64,000 nt of DNA from Scolanthus callimorphus (taxonomy: Eukaryota > Cnidaria > Anthozoa > Actiniaria > Edwardsiidae). The DNA lies in contig CM066912.1 in the NCBI GenBank assembly GCA_033964015.1, positions 13,117,399 through 13,181,398 on the forward strand. Reading direction: 5' to 3'. Of this stretch, positions 11,572-20,225 are shown in pieces. Position numbers and translations under genes: made by a program. Under the pieces are notes generated by a model. The model made no database searches, was not told the origin of the DNA, and worked only from the letters and a program-made list of their open reading frames with translations. Every line of letters starts with the position of its first letter. Positions within the stretch are counted from its first letter, which is position 1.

Positions 11572-11811
11572 ATGTCATTGTTTGTGTTGCGATTTCATAA
11601 CATGAACCGTGTTATGAAGATTAATTTATTAAAAACAATACGTGATGAACTGCACGTATTAATACCCAAAAACTATCGAATTTACATTGACGTAATCACA
11701 TTCCTGGGCGACGTTAGATACAGGCCTCTAAAAAGTAAACATCAAATCCACTTTTCAACTTGCTTGTTGCTATGTCGTAAAGATATGAATGGAATGCATT
11801 TATCGAAATAG
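11572..11811 (+). CDS. Possible small Polinton ORF
   Basis: A 79-residue plus-strand frame whose first methionines overlap the second palindrome. A later ATG (MNRVMKINLL) starts a stretch TIRDELHVLIPKNYRIYIDVI that has normal protein composition. The C-terminus runs into the end of the opposite-strand gene at 11800. I do not recognise it, and it may be a chance frame. Confidence 0.25.
   Translation: MSLFVLRFHNMNRVMKINLLKTIRDELHVLIPKNYRIYIDVITFLGDVRYRPLKSKHQIHFSTCLLLCRKDMNGMHLSK
11594..11618. promoter_or_regulatory. Palindrome TTCATAACA-N7-TGTTATGAA, copy 2
   Basis: Nearly the same sequence as 11149-11175, with 9-bp perfect arms and spacer TGAACCG. It lies just upstream of the minus-strand gene ending at 11525, where a regulatory site would be expected. 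Confidence 0.5.
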
Positions 11812-13329
11812 AAACCACGTCAAACCGCCCACGACAACTGTCAACGCTATTAGATTAGTTTCATGCTGCGAGGTCAAGGGTTTTTCAATAACAGGCTTAG
11901 TCACGTCTGGCTTCGTCTCAGCGTGCGTTACAGGCGCGTACGCGTGCGGTAACTTTACCTTTGAAGAGCCCAAGTTATGTTTAATTCCAACATGTTTTGA
12001 TTCTTCATTTAGCGAGTCATTCACTCCAAAACTCATATCATTATCCGCTTTCAATAACTTGTTATTATAGCCGGTCACGCTCTCAGTGTTGATTATCAAA
12101 TTTGATGGCATTAACCATAAGCCGGGGAAATAGCCATGTCAAGACGTAACTTCGCCTCTTGGACAGCGAGCTGATAGCGTTGAACGCTTTTAGAAATATT
12201 TTCTTCAATGACAGAGCTTTCAAATAAGGCCAAAAACTCCTGCTGGGCTTCAACCGCAGAACCACCATTACCTACAATACTCGACCTAACATTTACTTGA
12301 GCGCCTAATACGCTGTAAACAAAAGCCTCACCGATCTGTTCAACCGTCCTAAACCTGCGTTTGTTAATCCGTGACCATGTACAGGGACAAACCAATTATA
12401 CTGGACACCCCCATGTTCGCCATTACGAATGAATGATACTAATTTACCGTTATTGTAAGTTCCACCTTCATCAGAGAATAAATTTAATTTATTAGGCCAT
12501 GCGTTTGCCTCGGTATCGTATCCTCTAATAACATGTACATTTTGATAACCCGACCCGCGCCCGCTACCCGGATAGTAAACAAAAATATCCCCAAGTCCAA
12601 AATTTCTCCCTCCTTTCCATCTAAAATCAGGGTTTGTTAGGTCAAATTCATTACACAATCTCTGATACACCACCTTGTTGTACGGATTATCTGTTTGATT
12701 AAAAACGCGGTCGTCTGGTAGAGGAACACCTAACTCGTATAATATCCTCCTCACTGTGAAATAGACATGAAATTTAAAAAAACTGCACACAAACAGGTGG
12801 ATAGCCCTCAGCCTCATGTAGGCTAACCCCACAACCAGATGTTGCACACCAGATTGCAAAGTTTAGTTGTTGCGGCCAATAACTAAAATTAGGACTATTT
12901 AACCACCGTCTCGACTGTTTTGCAGACTTGAAAGTTATAGTAGTCTCTTTGAAAATGTCTCTCATCTTTGCTGAGAATTTTTGCTGTTAACATGGTTGTG
13001 ATGTCTGAAGCGGTTGTATCAAAATCTATCGCTGGAATAGGGTATTTTTTAGTTGTTAATTTCAAACTATCCGGGAATTGTAATTTAGGAGCCGCTAAAA
13101 CCCAATCATTGAATAACTCTATACGATCCTCTATGGGAATATCTGTAAACTTTGTCACAGCTGCAGCATTCGGATCCTTTGCCCAAATTCCATACCAGAA
13201 ATGTTTTTATTGTACCACCCGATATACCTAGGGTCAAATAAGCCTTCCGCATACCAGTCTTTATCTTCATGAAATTTTGATAAATCTGCATTTGGATATA
13301 CCTTTTTAAATTCATCGAGTAACGACATC
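11800..13329 (-). pseudogene. Large Polinton protein of unknown role, frameshifted
   Basis: Five overlapping minus-strand frames appear to be pieces of one protein of about 500 residues. It starts MSLLDEFKKVYPNA at 13329 and runs through DWVLAAPKLQFPD, NFAIWCATSGCGVS, VRRILYELGVPLPDD, GLGDIFVYYPG, GLTNAGLGRLNRS, VYSVLGAQVNVRSSI, SVQRYQLAVQEAKLRLDMA and SVTGYNNKLLKADND. It finishes with a hydrophobic helix (LIALTVVVGGLTWFLF). From memory, large proteins with these blocks are common in cnidarian Polintons; no function is established to my knowledge, and a virion or membrane role is only suggested by the tail anchor. Breaks are near 13158, 12900, 12780, 12330 and 12111. An ATTTAAAAACATCTTATT box lies upstream. 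Confidence 0.6.
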
Positions 13330-13427
13330 TTATTTTGTAATTAGAATAAGATGTTTTTAAATCACCGTCGATCCTTGAAGCAACCAATCTCATAAATCCA
13401 CCCCACGGTGTTCTCTCAATGATAGTT

Positions 13428-14000
13428 TTACCGTGCGGGAACGGTGAGTTCCTTTAAAATTTCCGCACGAACCTCTGTTCGTATCTGAGTCATATCTACT
13501 TTTTTTCCCTCCTCCTTCCGAGCTTTTTGACGAATATCAACCTTTAGGTTTTCAAACTTATCCATTTCTGCTAGGATTAGCGAAAACTCTTGGTCAGAAA
13601 TTGTGTTGTCCCGAAGAGCCTTTGAGACGAGATCCTGTATGGTGTTCACCTTTGCTCTTGCTAATTGTGATGTTTTTTCATGCTTAGATATCTTTCGTGA
13701 TAATTTGACTCCAACAGTGGTAGAAACAATACCGAACAGAGCACCAACTCCGCCAATAGGAGCACCTACCGCGGCTCCAAAGCCTGTCAAACTGAGGGCT
13801 AATCCACTACCGGATAATATGACAGAGATTCCACCTGTTGACCATACGATCAGTTTCCTCAATCTTGCGTATTTCTTACGTACACGCTCATAATGCGTAA
13901 CCTCTCTTTCAAGACCTTGTAGAACCTCACACGACTTTTGAAGTCTGAAATTTTCCCCATTTTGAGGCACTTGCGGATAAATACTATTGTAGTCTCCCAT
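13428..14000 (-). CDS. Polinton membrane protein with hydrophobic hairpin
   Basis: Intact 190-residue frame. After a charged N-terminal helix (EVTHYERVRKKYARLRK) there is a long Gly/Ala-rich hydrophobic hairpin (about residues 50-100: STGGISVILSGSGLALSL, GAPIGGVGALFGIVSTTVGV). Then comes a Lys-rich helix (SRKISKHEKTSQLARAKV) and a predicted coiled region with SDQEFSLILAEM. From memory, this type of protein recurs in cnidarian Polintons. The hairpin suggests membrane insertion or remodelling, perhaps in assembly or entry of particles, which is inference. ATTTAAAGAT at 14022-14031 (reverse) lies 22 bp before the start. Confidence 0.65.
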   Translation of the reverse strand: MGDYNSIYPQVPQNGENFRLQKSCEVLQGLEREVTHYERVRKKYARLRKLIVWSTGGISVILSGSGLALSLTGFGAAVGAPIGGVGALFGIVSTTVGVKLSRKISKHEKTSQLARAKVNTIQDLVSKALRDNTISDQEFSLILAEMDKFENLKVDIRQKARKEEGKKVDMTQIRTEVRAEILKELTVPAR

Positions 14001-14011
14001 TATTTTTTATT

Positions 14012-14679
14012 CTAGTATGAAATCTTTAAATGAATTCGAATGGGTTCGTTATTAAAGTTGGGCTTTCTTCCCTTTTCATCTAAAATCAACAAAGTAAAGT
14101 AGTTGACTGGATTAATGGTTTGCTGGACTTTTATACAAGGATGACTTTGAGATGGAATAACAGCCAACAAATGTGAGGGGATAACTTCTACATTTTCATC
14201 ACCAGGAATCCTGTTAGAATATGAAGACTTTGACTCTATGAGATCACAAAACAAACTCAAAGGTTTGTCAGGTATCCAGCTTATTGGATAATATCGATTT
14301 GGTAATATCTTTTCAGGTACACCGAGCTTTTTTGAGAGTTTTGCAGAAAGCCTAAGATTAATGATCTTATTGGAATATAGATAATATCCTTTTTGTGCCA
14401 TTAGAATTGTAAGCTTGGAGCTTTCTTCATCTCTGAGGAAGATTTGTTGAAGTGTTTTCAATGTGTAATTCCCTGGTGGAATAGTAAAAAATACCTTTTC
14501 CGACACATTTTCTTCTTATAAACTTTTTGTGGGTCCTTGAACCTTATCCACGGTTTAGGAATGTGACAATCTAAAAGTTGTATCTCTTTTATTCGCTCCA
14601 ACGGTGGCTCCAGATAAACTCTTGTTTCCGGAGTTAGCATCGTGATAGATAGAAACGTTGACATGTTTTTACTTAGCAT
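14012..14679 (-). pseudogene. Penton-like minor capsid protein, frameshifted
   Basis: Two minus-strand frames join near 14506. The N-terminal part contains YLEPPLERIKEIQLLDCHIPK. The C-terminal part contains FTIPPGNYTLKTLQQIF, LSLFCDLIESKSS, HLLAVIPSQS and a last strand NNEPIRIHLKISY. The IPPGNYTL...CDLI...LLAVIP...IRIHLK order is the pattern I associate with the single-jelly-roll penton-like protein (PX) of Polintons, which would sit at capsid vertices. The second frame has no ATG of its own (it opens at GTG), so it needs the first frame and the gene is broken by a one-base shift. It lies within the structural gene block. Confidence 0.5.
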
Positions 14680-15579
14680 CTCTTCTTTTTAAATTGTTCA
14701 ACAAGGTAGAGAACCACGGCCACTATCAGCAGCCAAGCATTTTTGCCTAAAAATCCAATAACCTCCCCCGCTGTTTTGAAGATAAAACTAGCAATAGCGC
14801 CTACCATTCCAGGTAATATCTCTCCAATTCTCTTTCCAATTGCTTTCAAGCCGTTGCCAACGCCCTTTGCAACACTGGTCAAACCCTTTTTTAGATTAGA
14901 GACAATAACACCGATAACAAAACACCTACCGCTGTTACGACAGCAACGACTGTAAAGCCATACTTTTAAAAATGGCCTTGACTCTATCTCGCAAGGACAT
15001 TCTTTCTTCTATCCCTTCATTCTCCCGTTCGAGTTGATCGATATGACTTTGTGTTTCATCAATCTGATGATTAATAGTTTCTCTCTGATTTTCATTAGCT
15101 GTTTCACGTCTAGTCTTCAAGTCCTTCACTCTCTCTTGTAGTTTTGAAATAGTCTCTTCGTTAGTCATAATAATCTCTTCTGCAGAAGGTCCAAGACTCC
15201 CCGTTATTCTTTTCGGTAATTTATCATTCACTTCACCATCTGGTTTGAACAAGGCATAGCTCTTACCTCCTATTCTTTTCAGCTTGACAACCACTCGATC
15301 AAAATCATCAATGTTAGCTGTAAATGGAGATTTAGTTGGCTCGACTTTAGGATATCTCTCGCGAATTCTTTCCCAAGCATTTTCGACTCTTTCTTCTTTA
15401 CGTATCAAAGGAGTATGTTCGTCCGCCCCATGTATAAACGAAGTTTCGTCTGTGGTATGATGATGAACAGGATCGTGAGTTGAAGTGGAGGTCATCGGTA
15501 TCGATTCCCCTCCATCATCACCTGGATAGACTGGGTCAAAAGGATTTTCTTTATCCGGTATTTCTGGGTCAATGTCCAT
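14673..15579 (-). pseudogene. Coiled-coil and membrane-anchored Polinton protein, frameshifted
   Basis: The first frame (14935-15579) has an acidic N-terminus, a His-rich patch (HDPVHHHTTDE), a compact domain (FDRVVVKLKRIGGKSYALFK) and a long coiled coil (TISKLQERVKDLKTRRETAN onward). A shift in an A run just after KAIFK sends it out of frame. The downstream frame (14673-14882) has an amphipathic helix (VAKGVGNGLKAIGKRIGEIL), a hydrophobic segment and a final membrane helix (NAWLLIVAVVLYLVE) with a basic tail. I read these as one protein with two or more breaks near 14985 and 14910. From memory, similar proteins are usual in cnidarian Polintons; a minor virion or membrane-active role is inference. 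ATCTTTAAAT at 15607-15616 precedes it. Confidence 0.6.
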
Positions 15580-15624
15580 GATTCTTTATTTTTTTTAGAG
15601 TAAAGAATCTTTAAATTGATACGC

Positions 15625-16035
15625 CTAAAAGAATTTACTAGCCATATAACCCATTGCCAACATACCACCACCTACATATGCCATCTCCCCCATCTTTTGG
15701 TTGCTACTAGGTCTATAATAATCAGAGAATTTTGGTTCATCTAGCTGGAAATCATGATGCGTTTGACTATACAATTTCAAAGCTTCATCGGTGTTCGACA
15801 AATCCTGTGAAGCCTGGTGTTCAGCATCCTGCTGTTGCGAGTACCAATCAATGAGTTTCTGCCTCTTTTCCTGGTATGAGGCATAATCTTTTTGATATTT
15901 TTCTATAGCCTTGTCGTGTCTTATTCGCTCCGCGTCTGAAGACGTTCCACTTAGGTATTTTGCGAGATATGAGCCACCGACGAACGTTGTCGCATTCAAT
16001 ATAGCTCCACCAATCATCATTGCTATTGTTGCCAT
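15625..16035 (-). CDS. Small Polinton protein with two membrane ends
   Basis: Intact 136-residue frame. A hydrophobic N-terminus (MATIAMMIGGAILNATTFVG) is followed by a charged helical middle (AIEKYQKDYASYQEKRQKLI, QQDAEHQASQDLSNTDEALK) and a Gly/Met-rich hydrophobic C-terminus (YVGGGMLAMGYMASKFF). From memory this layout is a recurrent Polinton protein of cnidarians. A structural or membrane role is likely but unproven. ATCTTTAAAG at 16055-16064 (reverse) lies 20 bp upstream and overlaps the end of the next gene. Confidence 0.65.
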   Translation of the reverse strand: MATIAMMIGGAILNATTFVGGSYLAKYLSGTSSDAERIRHDKAIEKYQKDYASYQEKRQKLIDWYSQQQDAEHQASQDLSNTDEALKLYSQTHHDFQLDEPKFSDYYRPSSNQKMGEMAYVGGGMLAMGYMASKFF

Positions 16036-16058
16036 TTATTAATCAATATATAAAATCT

Positions 16059-16283
16059 TTAAAGCGGTTTTGGCAAAATCTTTTGTGTTTCCAGATAATC
16101 TTTCAAATACATACTACCGGACAGGACAGCGACCCATTTAGCATAGTTTGTAACACTCGATGAGGGATCGTTGATAAATGATTCTTTCATAGCCTTTTTA
16201 CCAAGGTATCCAACTCCAGCGGCTAATCCGATAATGACGGCTGAATCGGTAACCGTTTTCACAAGTTTGTTTTCAGTTGACAT
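16059..16283 (-). CDS. Small Polinton membrane protein
   Basis: I start it at the ATG at 16283 (MSTENKLVKTVTD), because the further upstream extension has no ATG and runs into the ATCTTTAAAT box at 16307-16316. The 74 residues hold a hydrophobic segment (AVIIGLAAGVGYLGKKAM) and a second weaker one (WVAVLSGSMYLKDYL). The next gene's promoter-like box overlaps its stop, so the genes are packed tightly. Function unknown. Confidence 0.55.
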   Translation of the reverse strand: MSTENKLVKTVTDSAVIIGLAAGVGYLGKKAMKESFINDPSSSVTNYAKWVAVLSGSMYLKDYLETQKILPKPL

Positions 16284-16319
16284 GATTTTATTTATACGCA
16301 AATAAAATCTTTAAATTAC

Positions 16320-16743
16320 CTACATCATTCCAATTCTCGGAGTTGATTTGCCGCCACTCTTTGGGACAGGAATTTTTGAGGGCGGTGGTTCTTTGAATGA
16401 TTCTGGTACATGAGTCGGAACTTGCGATAAATCAACTACTCTGTTTTTGTAGTACCGCATAAACATATCAAATGCCGTAAACCCTATACCAACTATAGAC
16501 AGTACAGTTGTAAAAGATAGCTCTGGAATCCAAGCTTGTGATCCAGATTCACTTGTCCTTTCCGCCGTAGCTTCTTCTAGACTCGTCTCCGCTTCACGCT
16601 TCATTTCCCTAGCAAGTGCTTCTTTCGCCTTCTTATTATATTCTGCGAGTTTCCTACCAGCGGCAACCTTTTTAGGGTCTTTCTCTTTAGCGGCACTCTC
16701 TTTTCAGGCTCCTTTGTAATTTGTTCAACAACTTCTTCAGACA
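16320..16743 (-). pseudogene. Polinton membrane protein with Lys/Ala helix, frameshifted
   Basis: An ATG at 16743 lies 26 bp past an ATCTTTAAAT box (16770-16779), which makes it the likely start (MSEEVVEQITKEPEK). After about 17 residues the frame shifts near 16690. The new frame carries a Lys/Ala/Glu helix (VAAGRKLAEYNKKAKEALAR), continues through EAETSLEEATAERTSESGSQ, a hydrophobic helix (FTTVLSIVGIGFTAFDMFM) and a Pro/Lys-rich tail. Function unknown. It belongs to the run of small membrane genes between the ATPase and the penton-like gene. Confidence 0.5.
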
Positions 16744-16801
16744 TGATTCTTTATTTTCAATAATAAAGTATCTTTAAATCATATCATGCTTAGTAGTTTG
16801 C

Positions 16802-17311
16802 TCAGTTATGCTCAGTTGTGCTAGGAAGTTCTTGAGGAAGTTCTTGAATTTTGTTGGAAGTCTCCTGTGAAGGTGTTAGTTTAACATGCCTAGCAACCTG
16901 AAAGAGACCGCTAGCAAGTGCTACCAATCTTCCACCCTTCAATACCAAGAGACCTGCAAAGTTTGAAAGTTCACGTTTTACCAACTCATCGTTCTGCAAG
17001 TCTTTGCAAAGCGCTTCAGCGTCATCTACAGGAACCACGTAGGAGATGATGTGAGACACTGCTTGAAGTGCAGATTCTACTAATCCGCCTGTTACCTGCT
17101 TGCCTAAGACTGTCTGGTAACGATTATAATATTTTTCAACGTCTTTTGATGAGAGTTTCTTAATATCACCAAGATTCATCTCAACACCTAGAAATTCCTT
17201 TGTAGTGCCAAGAGACGCGAGAATATTCAGTGATTCTCGTTTGACTTCGACATCATTTTCTTTTGGTTCAGCGACCTCCTTTTCTTCGATATAATCTTCA
17301 ATGCTTGCCAT
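16802..17311 (-). CDS. Polinton protein of unknown function (169 aa)
   Basis: Intact frame with an acidic N-terminus (IEDYIEEKEVAEPKENDVEV), a helical core (NILASLGTTKEFLGVEMNLG, VEKYYNRYQTVLGKQVTGGL), a hydrophobic stretch (LLVLKGGRLVALASGLFQVA) and a polar tail. It lies directly after the packaging ATPase. A variant box (GATTTAAAAACATCTTATTC) precedes its start by about 25-35 bp. I do not recognise a domain. Confidence 0.6.
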   Translation of the reverse strand: MASIEDYIEEKEVAEPKENDVEVKRESLNILASLGTTKEFLGVEMNLGDIKKLSSKDVEKYYNRYQTVLGKQVTGGLVESALQAVSHIISYVVPVDDAEALCKDLQNDELVKRELSNFAGLLVLKGGRLVALASGLFQVARHVKLTPSQETSNKIQELPQELPSTTEHN

Positions 17312-17346
17312 ATCTTATTTTATAAGTAGAATAAGATGTTTTTAAA

Positions 17347-17981
17347 TCACTGCAAAGACTGCGTAGTAGGAATCTCTAAATACTTTTCGAATGGATAACG
17401 TAAACAGAAACAGAGTCTTGAATACTTTTCAGTTTTCAGCAGTTCCACAAACTTTTACGAGTCTCGACGTCTAAATCTCCTCCATAATCTTCAAACAGTG
17501 TTTTTGTGCCGACTTGAGATGGATTATGGAATGTAACCACACAGGCGACGTTGTCACGGAAGGGCTTTGCTATGGATGTTAATTGTTGCGTCAATACCCA
17601 CACTGATAATCCATCATGCCTTCCAGAGAATGCTAGATCTATAAACTTGTTCGAGCGTTGCTTTAGATCTTTCGATACAGCACAGTCATCCAAATAAGTA
17701 ACGTATTTGTACCAGAAAAAAGTTGTGAGCAATCCTTCAATAACTCGTTAATCTCATCAATGTTACTAGCATCTGGTGATAATACCAAGAAACGTTTATC
17801 TCCGTGAGCAAATCTATGATAGGTCTTATTTTTTGCATAAGTCGGACATATGAGAACAATATATTCAAACACATTGCGGAACGGTCCTCGGAGCTGTTCC
17901 GTGAGGTACTTTGTTTTTCCGCAATTTGTCGGTCCAGTTATAATACAATGAAAAGGAACTTTTTTCTCGTAACTCTTCCAT
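17347..17981 (-). pseudogene. A32-like packaging ATPase, frameshifted
   Basis: The gene starts at an ATG at 17979-17981, immediately after the capsid gene. A Walker A motif (GPTNCGKTKYL) is readable at about 17920-17950 in one frame, followed by FEYIVLICPTYAKNKTY. A Walker B-like strand (YVTYLDDC) is at about 17700, then SGRHDGLSVWVLTQQLTS (sensor region) and VACVVTFHNPSQ. The C-terminal end reaches 17347. Frames change three times, near 17960, 17717 and 17455, each at a run of A or T, so no full-length protein is made from this assembly. FtsK-HerA type ATPases of this kind pump DNA into capsids of Polintons and related viruses. Position next to the capsid gene is typical. Confidence 0.75.
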
Positions 17982-18008
17982 AATTTTGTATTATAACAGT
18001 TGTTCTTT

Positions 18009-19199
18009 TTAATACACGATTGAATGCAAGTTGGAATTCATGACCGTCATCAACGCGTCGGCTACCACGAACATATAGCAGGTAATGGTACCAGACCCTG
18101 AAGCTGTTCGTTTCATCTGTAGATGAACTCCATCTCTTGTATTACTGATGTGTAAGCCATTACCATGTATAGAGTCATCATGATATGTTCGTAGGTCTAT
18201 CCATATTGCAAATTTATCATTATAAAAATCCTTGATTGATATATTATCACTGATTCCAAACCGTTTGGTGACTGCACGATAAAAATCTGAGGTTTCCATA
18301 CCTTTACTATATAGACTATTTGGCACGCCATCAATGTTAATTTTAACACTTGTAATACTTGGATTCACAAAACTTTCACTATCACGTGCCCCATCTGCAT
18401 GTGGTGTTGAAAACAGCAGTAGGATGCCTGTCATACTTCTACGAGGGATGTTAATATTCTCATGTAATATGCTATCCGTCCCTTTGCTAATCGCAAATGA
18501 CTTATGAAGTTGAATATTTTCATAATAGAATCCCTTCCCAATTTGATAAGTGCTCTTTGCCTCTCTTGCTAGGAAGTCACTCCTTATACTCTGGTATTCT
18601 AGCTCAAGATCGGAAATAGCATATGTAAATGGTTTTGTTTTGTCGCTTGTTATTGTGAGATCTTTTGATTCTGGAAGAGTAACCTCAAAAATAAAACTCT
18701 GATTAAGTGCCCTTGGATAAAATACTCCATGATTATCTATAATTGGATGCTCAAGAGGGAGTCTATATTCTGTGTTATATGCAGCTGCTAATGCTACTTC
18801 TGCTGCATCTGTAGACACTTTATCACCTGCACCAGCCCTCAGTTTACGCATGTTGAGACTATATAGTTTATATAAATCATACCTATTAGTATCCTGCACT
18901 GTCTCTCCACCAAAATGTATCTTATATCCTGATTTCAAGCATGCTGTCAAATTGTTGACAAATCTATTATTCGCATGCTTATCCGTACCAGTTAGAGCAA
19001 TGTTAAACCTTAGCGCTAGGGTATTTGGAACAATAACCGTATTCTCAGCAAGTTTCGGAATATTAATATAGAGAGTCTCTCCAGGACTAGCTGAAGAGGG
19101 ATTCAATGTAATTCGATTCAGTAACGATTCGGCCTTCAAGCCGAAAGGCTCTCGTAGTACCCTGTTTGGGTTAATTTTTTCTGATATAGCTTGTGACAT
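18009..19199 (-). CDS. Probable major capsid protein (double jelly-roll)
   Basis: Intact 396-residue frame, the longest in the structural block. It begins MSQAISEKINPNRVLREPFG and has many short beta-type stretches (GETLYINIPKLAENTVIVPN, LALRFNIALTG, QSFIFEVTLPESKDLTI, GILLLFSTPHADGAR, KFAIWIDLRTYHDDSIHG) and ends TCYMFVVADALMTVMNSNLH. No cysteine motifs or membrane helices. A beta-rich protein of this size beside the packaging ATPase and divergent from the integrase matches the place of the Polinton major capsid gene; I assign it on size, composition and position, not on a signature. It is shorter than most such proteins I recall. ATTTAAAGAAT lies about 25 bp upstream, shared with the integrase start. 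Confidence 0.6.
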   Translation of the reverse strand: MSQAISEKINPNRVLREPFGLKAESLLNRITLNPSSASPGETLYINIPKLAENTVIVPNTLALRFNIALTGTDKHANNRFVNNLTACLKSGYKIHFGGETVQDTNRYDLYKLYSLNMRKLRAGAGDKVSTDAAEVALAAAYNTEYRLPLEHPIIDNHGVFYPRALNQSFIFEVTLPESKDLTITSDKTKPFTYAISDLELEYQSIRSDFLAREAKSTYQIGKGFYYENIQLHKSFAISKGTDSILHENINIPRRSMTGILLLFSTPHADGARDSESFVNPSITSVKINIDGVPNSLYSKGMETSDFYRAVTKRFGISDNISIKDFYNDKFAIWIDLRTYHDDSIHGNGLHISNTRDGVHLQMKRTASGSGTITCYMFVVADALMTVMNSNLHSIVY

Positions 19200-19232
19200 C
19201 TTTTATTTAAGAGAAGAAAGTCAATTCTTTAA

Positions 19233-20225
19233 ATGAATCACGAAAGAATGTTATCGAAAATATACTATTCTACAGAAGGTTACTGGAAAGGTTATTCAGC
19301 CATTCCAAAATTGGCTGAAAAGGCCAAAGTTAGTGAAGCTGAGGCTAAACGGTGGCTTGAGAAACAAGCCTTGTGGCAAATTTATTTACCAGCTCCAAAG
19401 TATATCCCTAGACCGCACTGGACTGTGGATAAACCAAATCAGATTCATCAAGCAGACTTGCTATTTCTACCTCATGATAAAGTTGGAAGGAAAACGTATA
19501 AGTACGCGTTGGTGGTGATTGATATCGCCTCGAGATACAAGGATGCTGAACCGCTGACGTCTAAAGAAAGTGGTGAAGTGGCAAGAGCATTAACCAAGAT
19601 TTATTCTCGAAAATTAAAGTGGCCAAAGACATTGATTGTTGATCCCGGGAAAGAATTCATGGGAGATGTGACGAATATAATGAAAAGATATAAAGTTACT
19701 ATCCAACGCAGCGAAACAGGAAACCATAGAGCACAGGCTTTCGTGGAGCGAGCAAATCGGACTTTGGGTGAGAAATTGTTTAGTCATCAATATGCGCAGG
19801 AAATGATTAGTGGTGATAGGTCTAGAGTGTGGGTGAAACGTTTGCCCGCTGTCTTGAAAACTCTGATTAGCCGGCCGATTAGAATCACTGGCAAAGAGTT
19901 CGCAAAAGCTGTGATAATGAGAGAGGTTGATATTAAGGATGTGGAATACAAGCGGCCTGTCGGAGTAGATGAAGTGAGATTACCACCTGGTGTGAAAATT
20001 AGATATTTATATGCTCCTGGTGAGGGTGAGGGTGGAGAGAATCGTCGAGCAACTGATCCTATCTGGAGTTTGGAGGTTTATGATTTATCGCGTAGCGTTG
20101 TGTCACCAAATCAGCCAGTATTGTATTATTTACTGGGTGGGTCAAGGCGTAGTTTTGTGAGGGAAGAACTTCAGGTTGTACCAGAAGACACCGAGCTCCC
20201 ACCCAATTCTGTGTTGGAACGATAA
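19233..20225 (+). CDS. INT: Polinton DDE integrase
   Basis: Intact 330-residue retroviral-type integrase. The N-terminal helix-turn-helix part (about residues 1-60) includes AIPKLAEKAKVSEAEAKRWL. The catalytic core has D75 (IHQADLLF), D137 (IVDPGKEF) and E172 (AFVERANRTL), giving a D,D-35-E spacing. TYKYALVVIDIASRYKDAEP fits the second strand of the core. The C-terminal part (LPPGVKIRYLYAP, WSLEVYDLSRSVVS) looks like an SH3/chromo-type tail. It inserts the element and makes the short target duplication. It is divergent from the capsid gene with a 33-bp spacer, and its 3' end overlaps the polymerase 3' end on the other strand by 55 bp. No catalytic residue is missing. Confidence 0.92.
   Translation: MNHERMLSKIYYSTEGYWKGYSAIPKLAEKAKVSEAEAKRWLEKQALWQIYLPAPKYIPRPHWTVDKPNQIHQADLLFLPHDKVGRKTYKYALVVIDIASRYKDAEPLTSKESGEVARALTKIYSRKLKWPKTLIVDPGKEFMGDVTNIMKRYKVTIQRSETGNHRAQAFVERANRTLGEKLFSHQYAQEMISGDRSRVWVKRLPAVLKTLISRPIRITGKEFAKAVIMREVDIKDVEYKRPVGVDEVRLPPGVKIRYLYAPGEGEGGENRRATDPIWSLEVYDLSRSVVSPNQPVLYYLLGGSRRSFVREELQVVPEDTELPPNSVLER

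Noticed and set aside
18772..19071. Plus-strand 99-residue frame over the capsid gene
   Set aside because: Antisense shadow; no start context and no domain.
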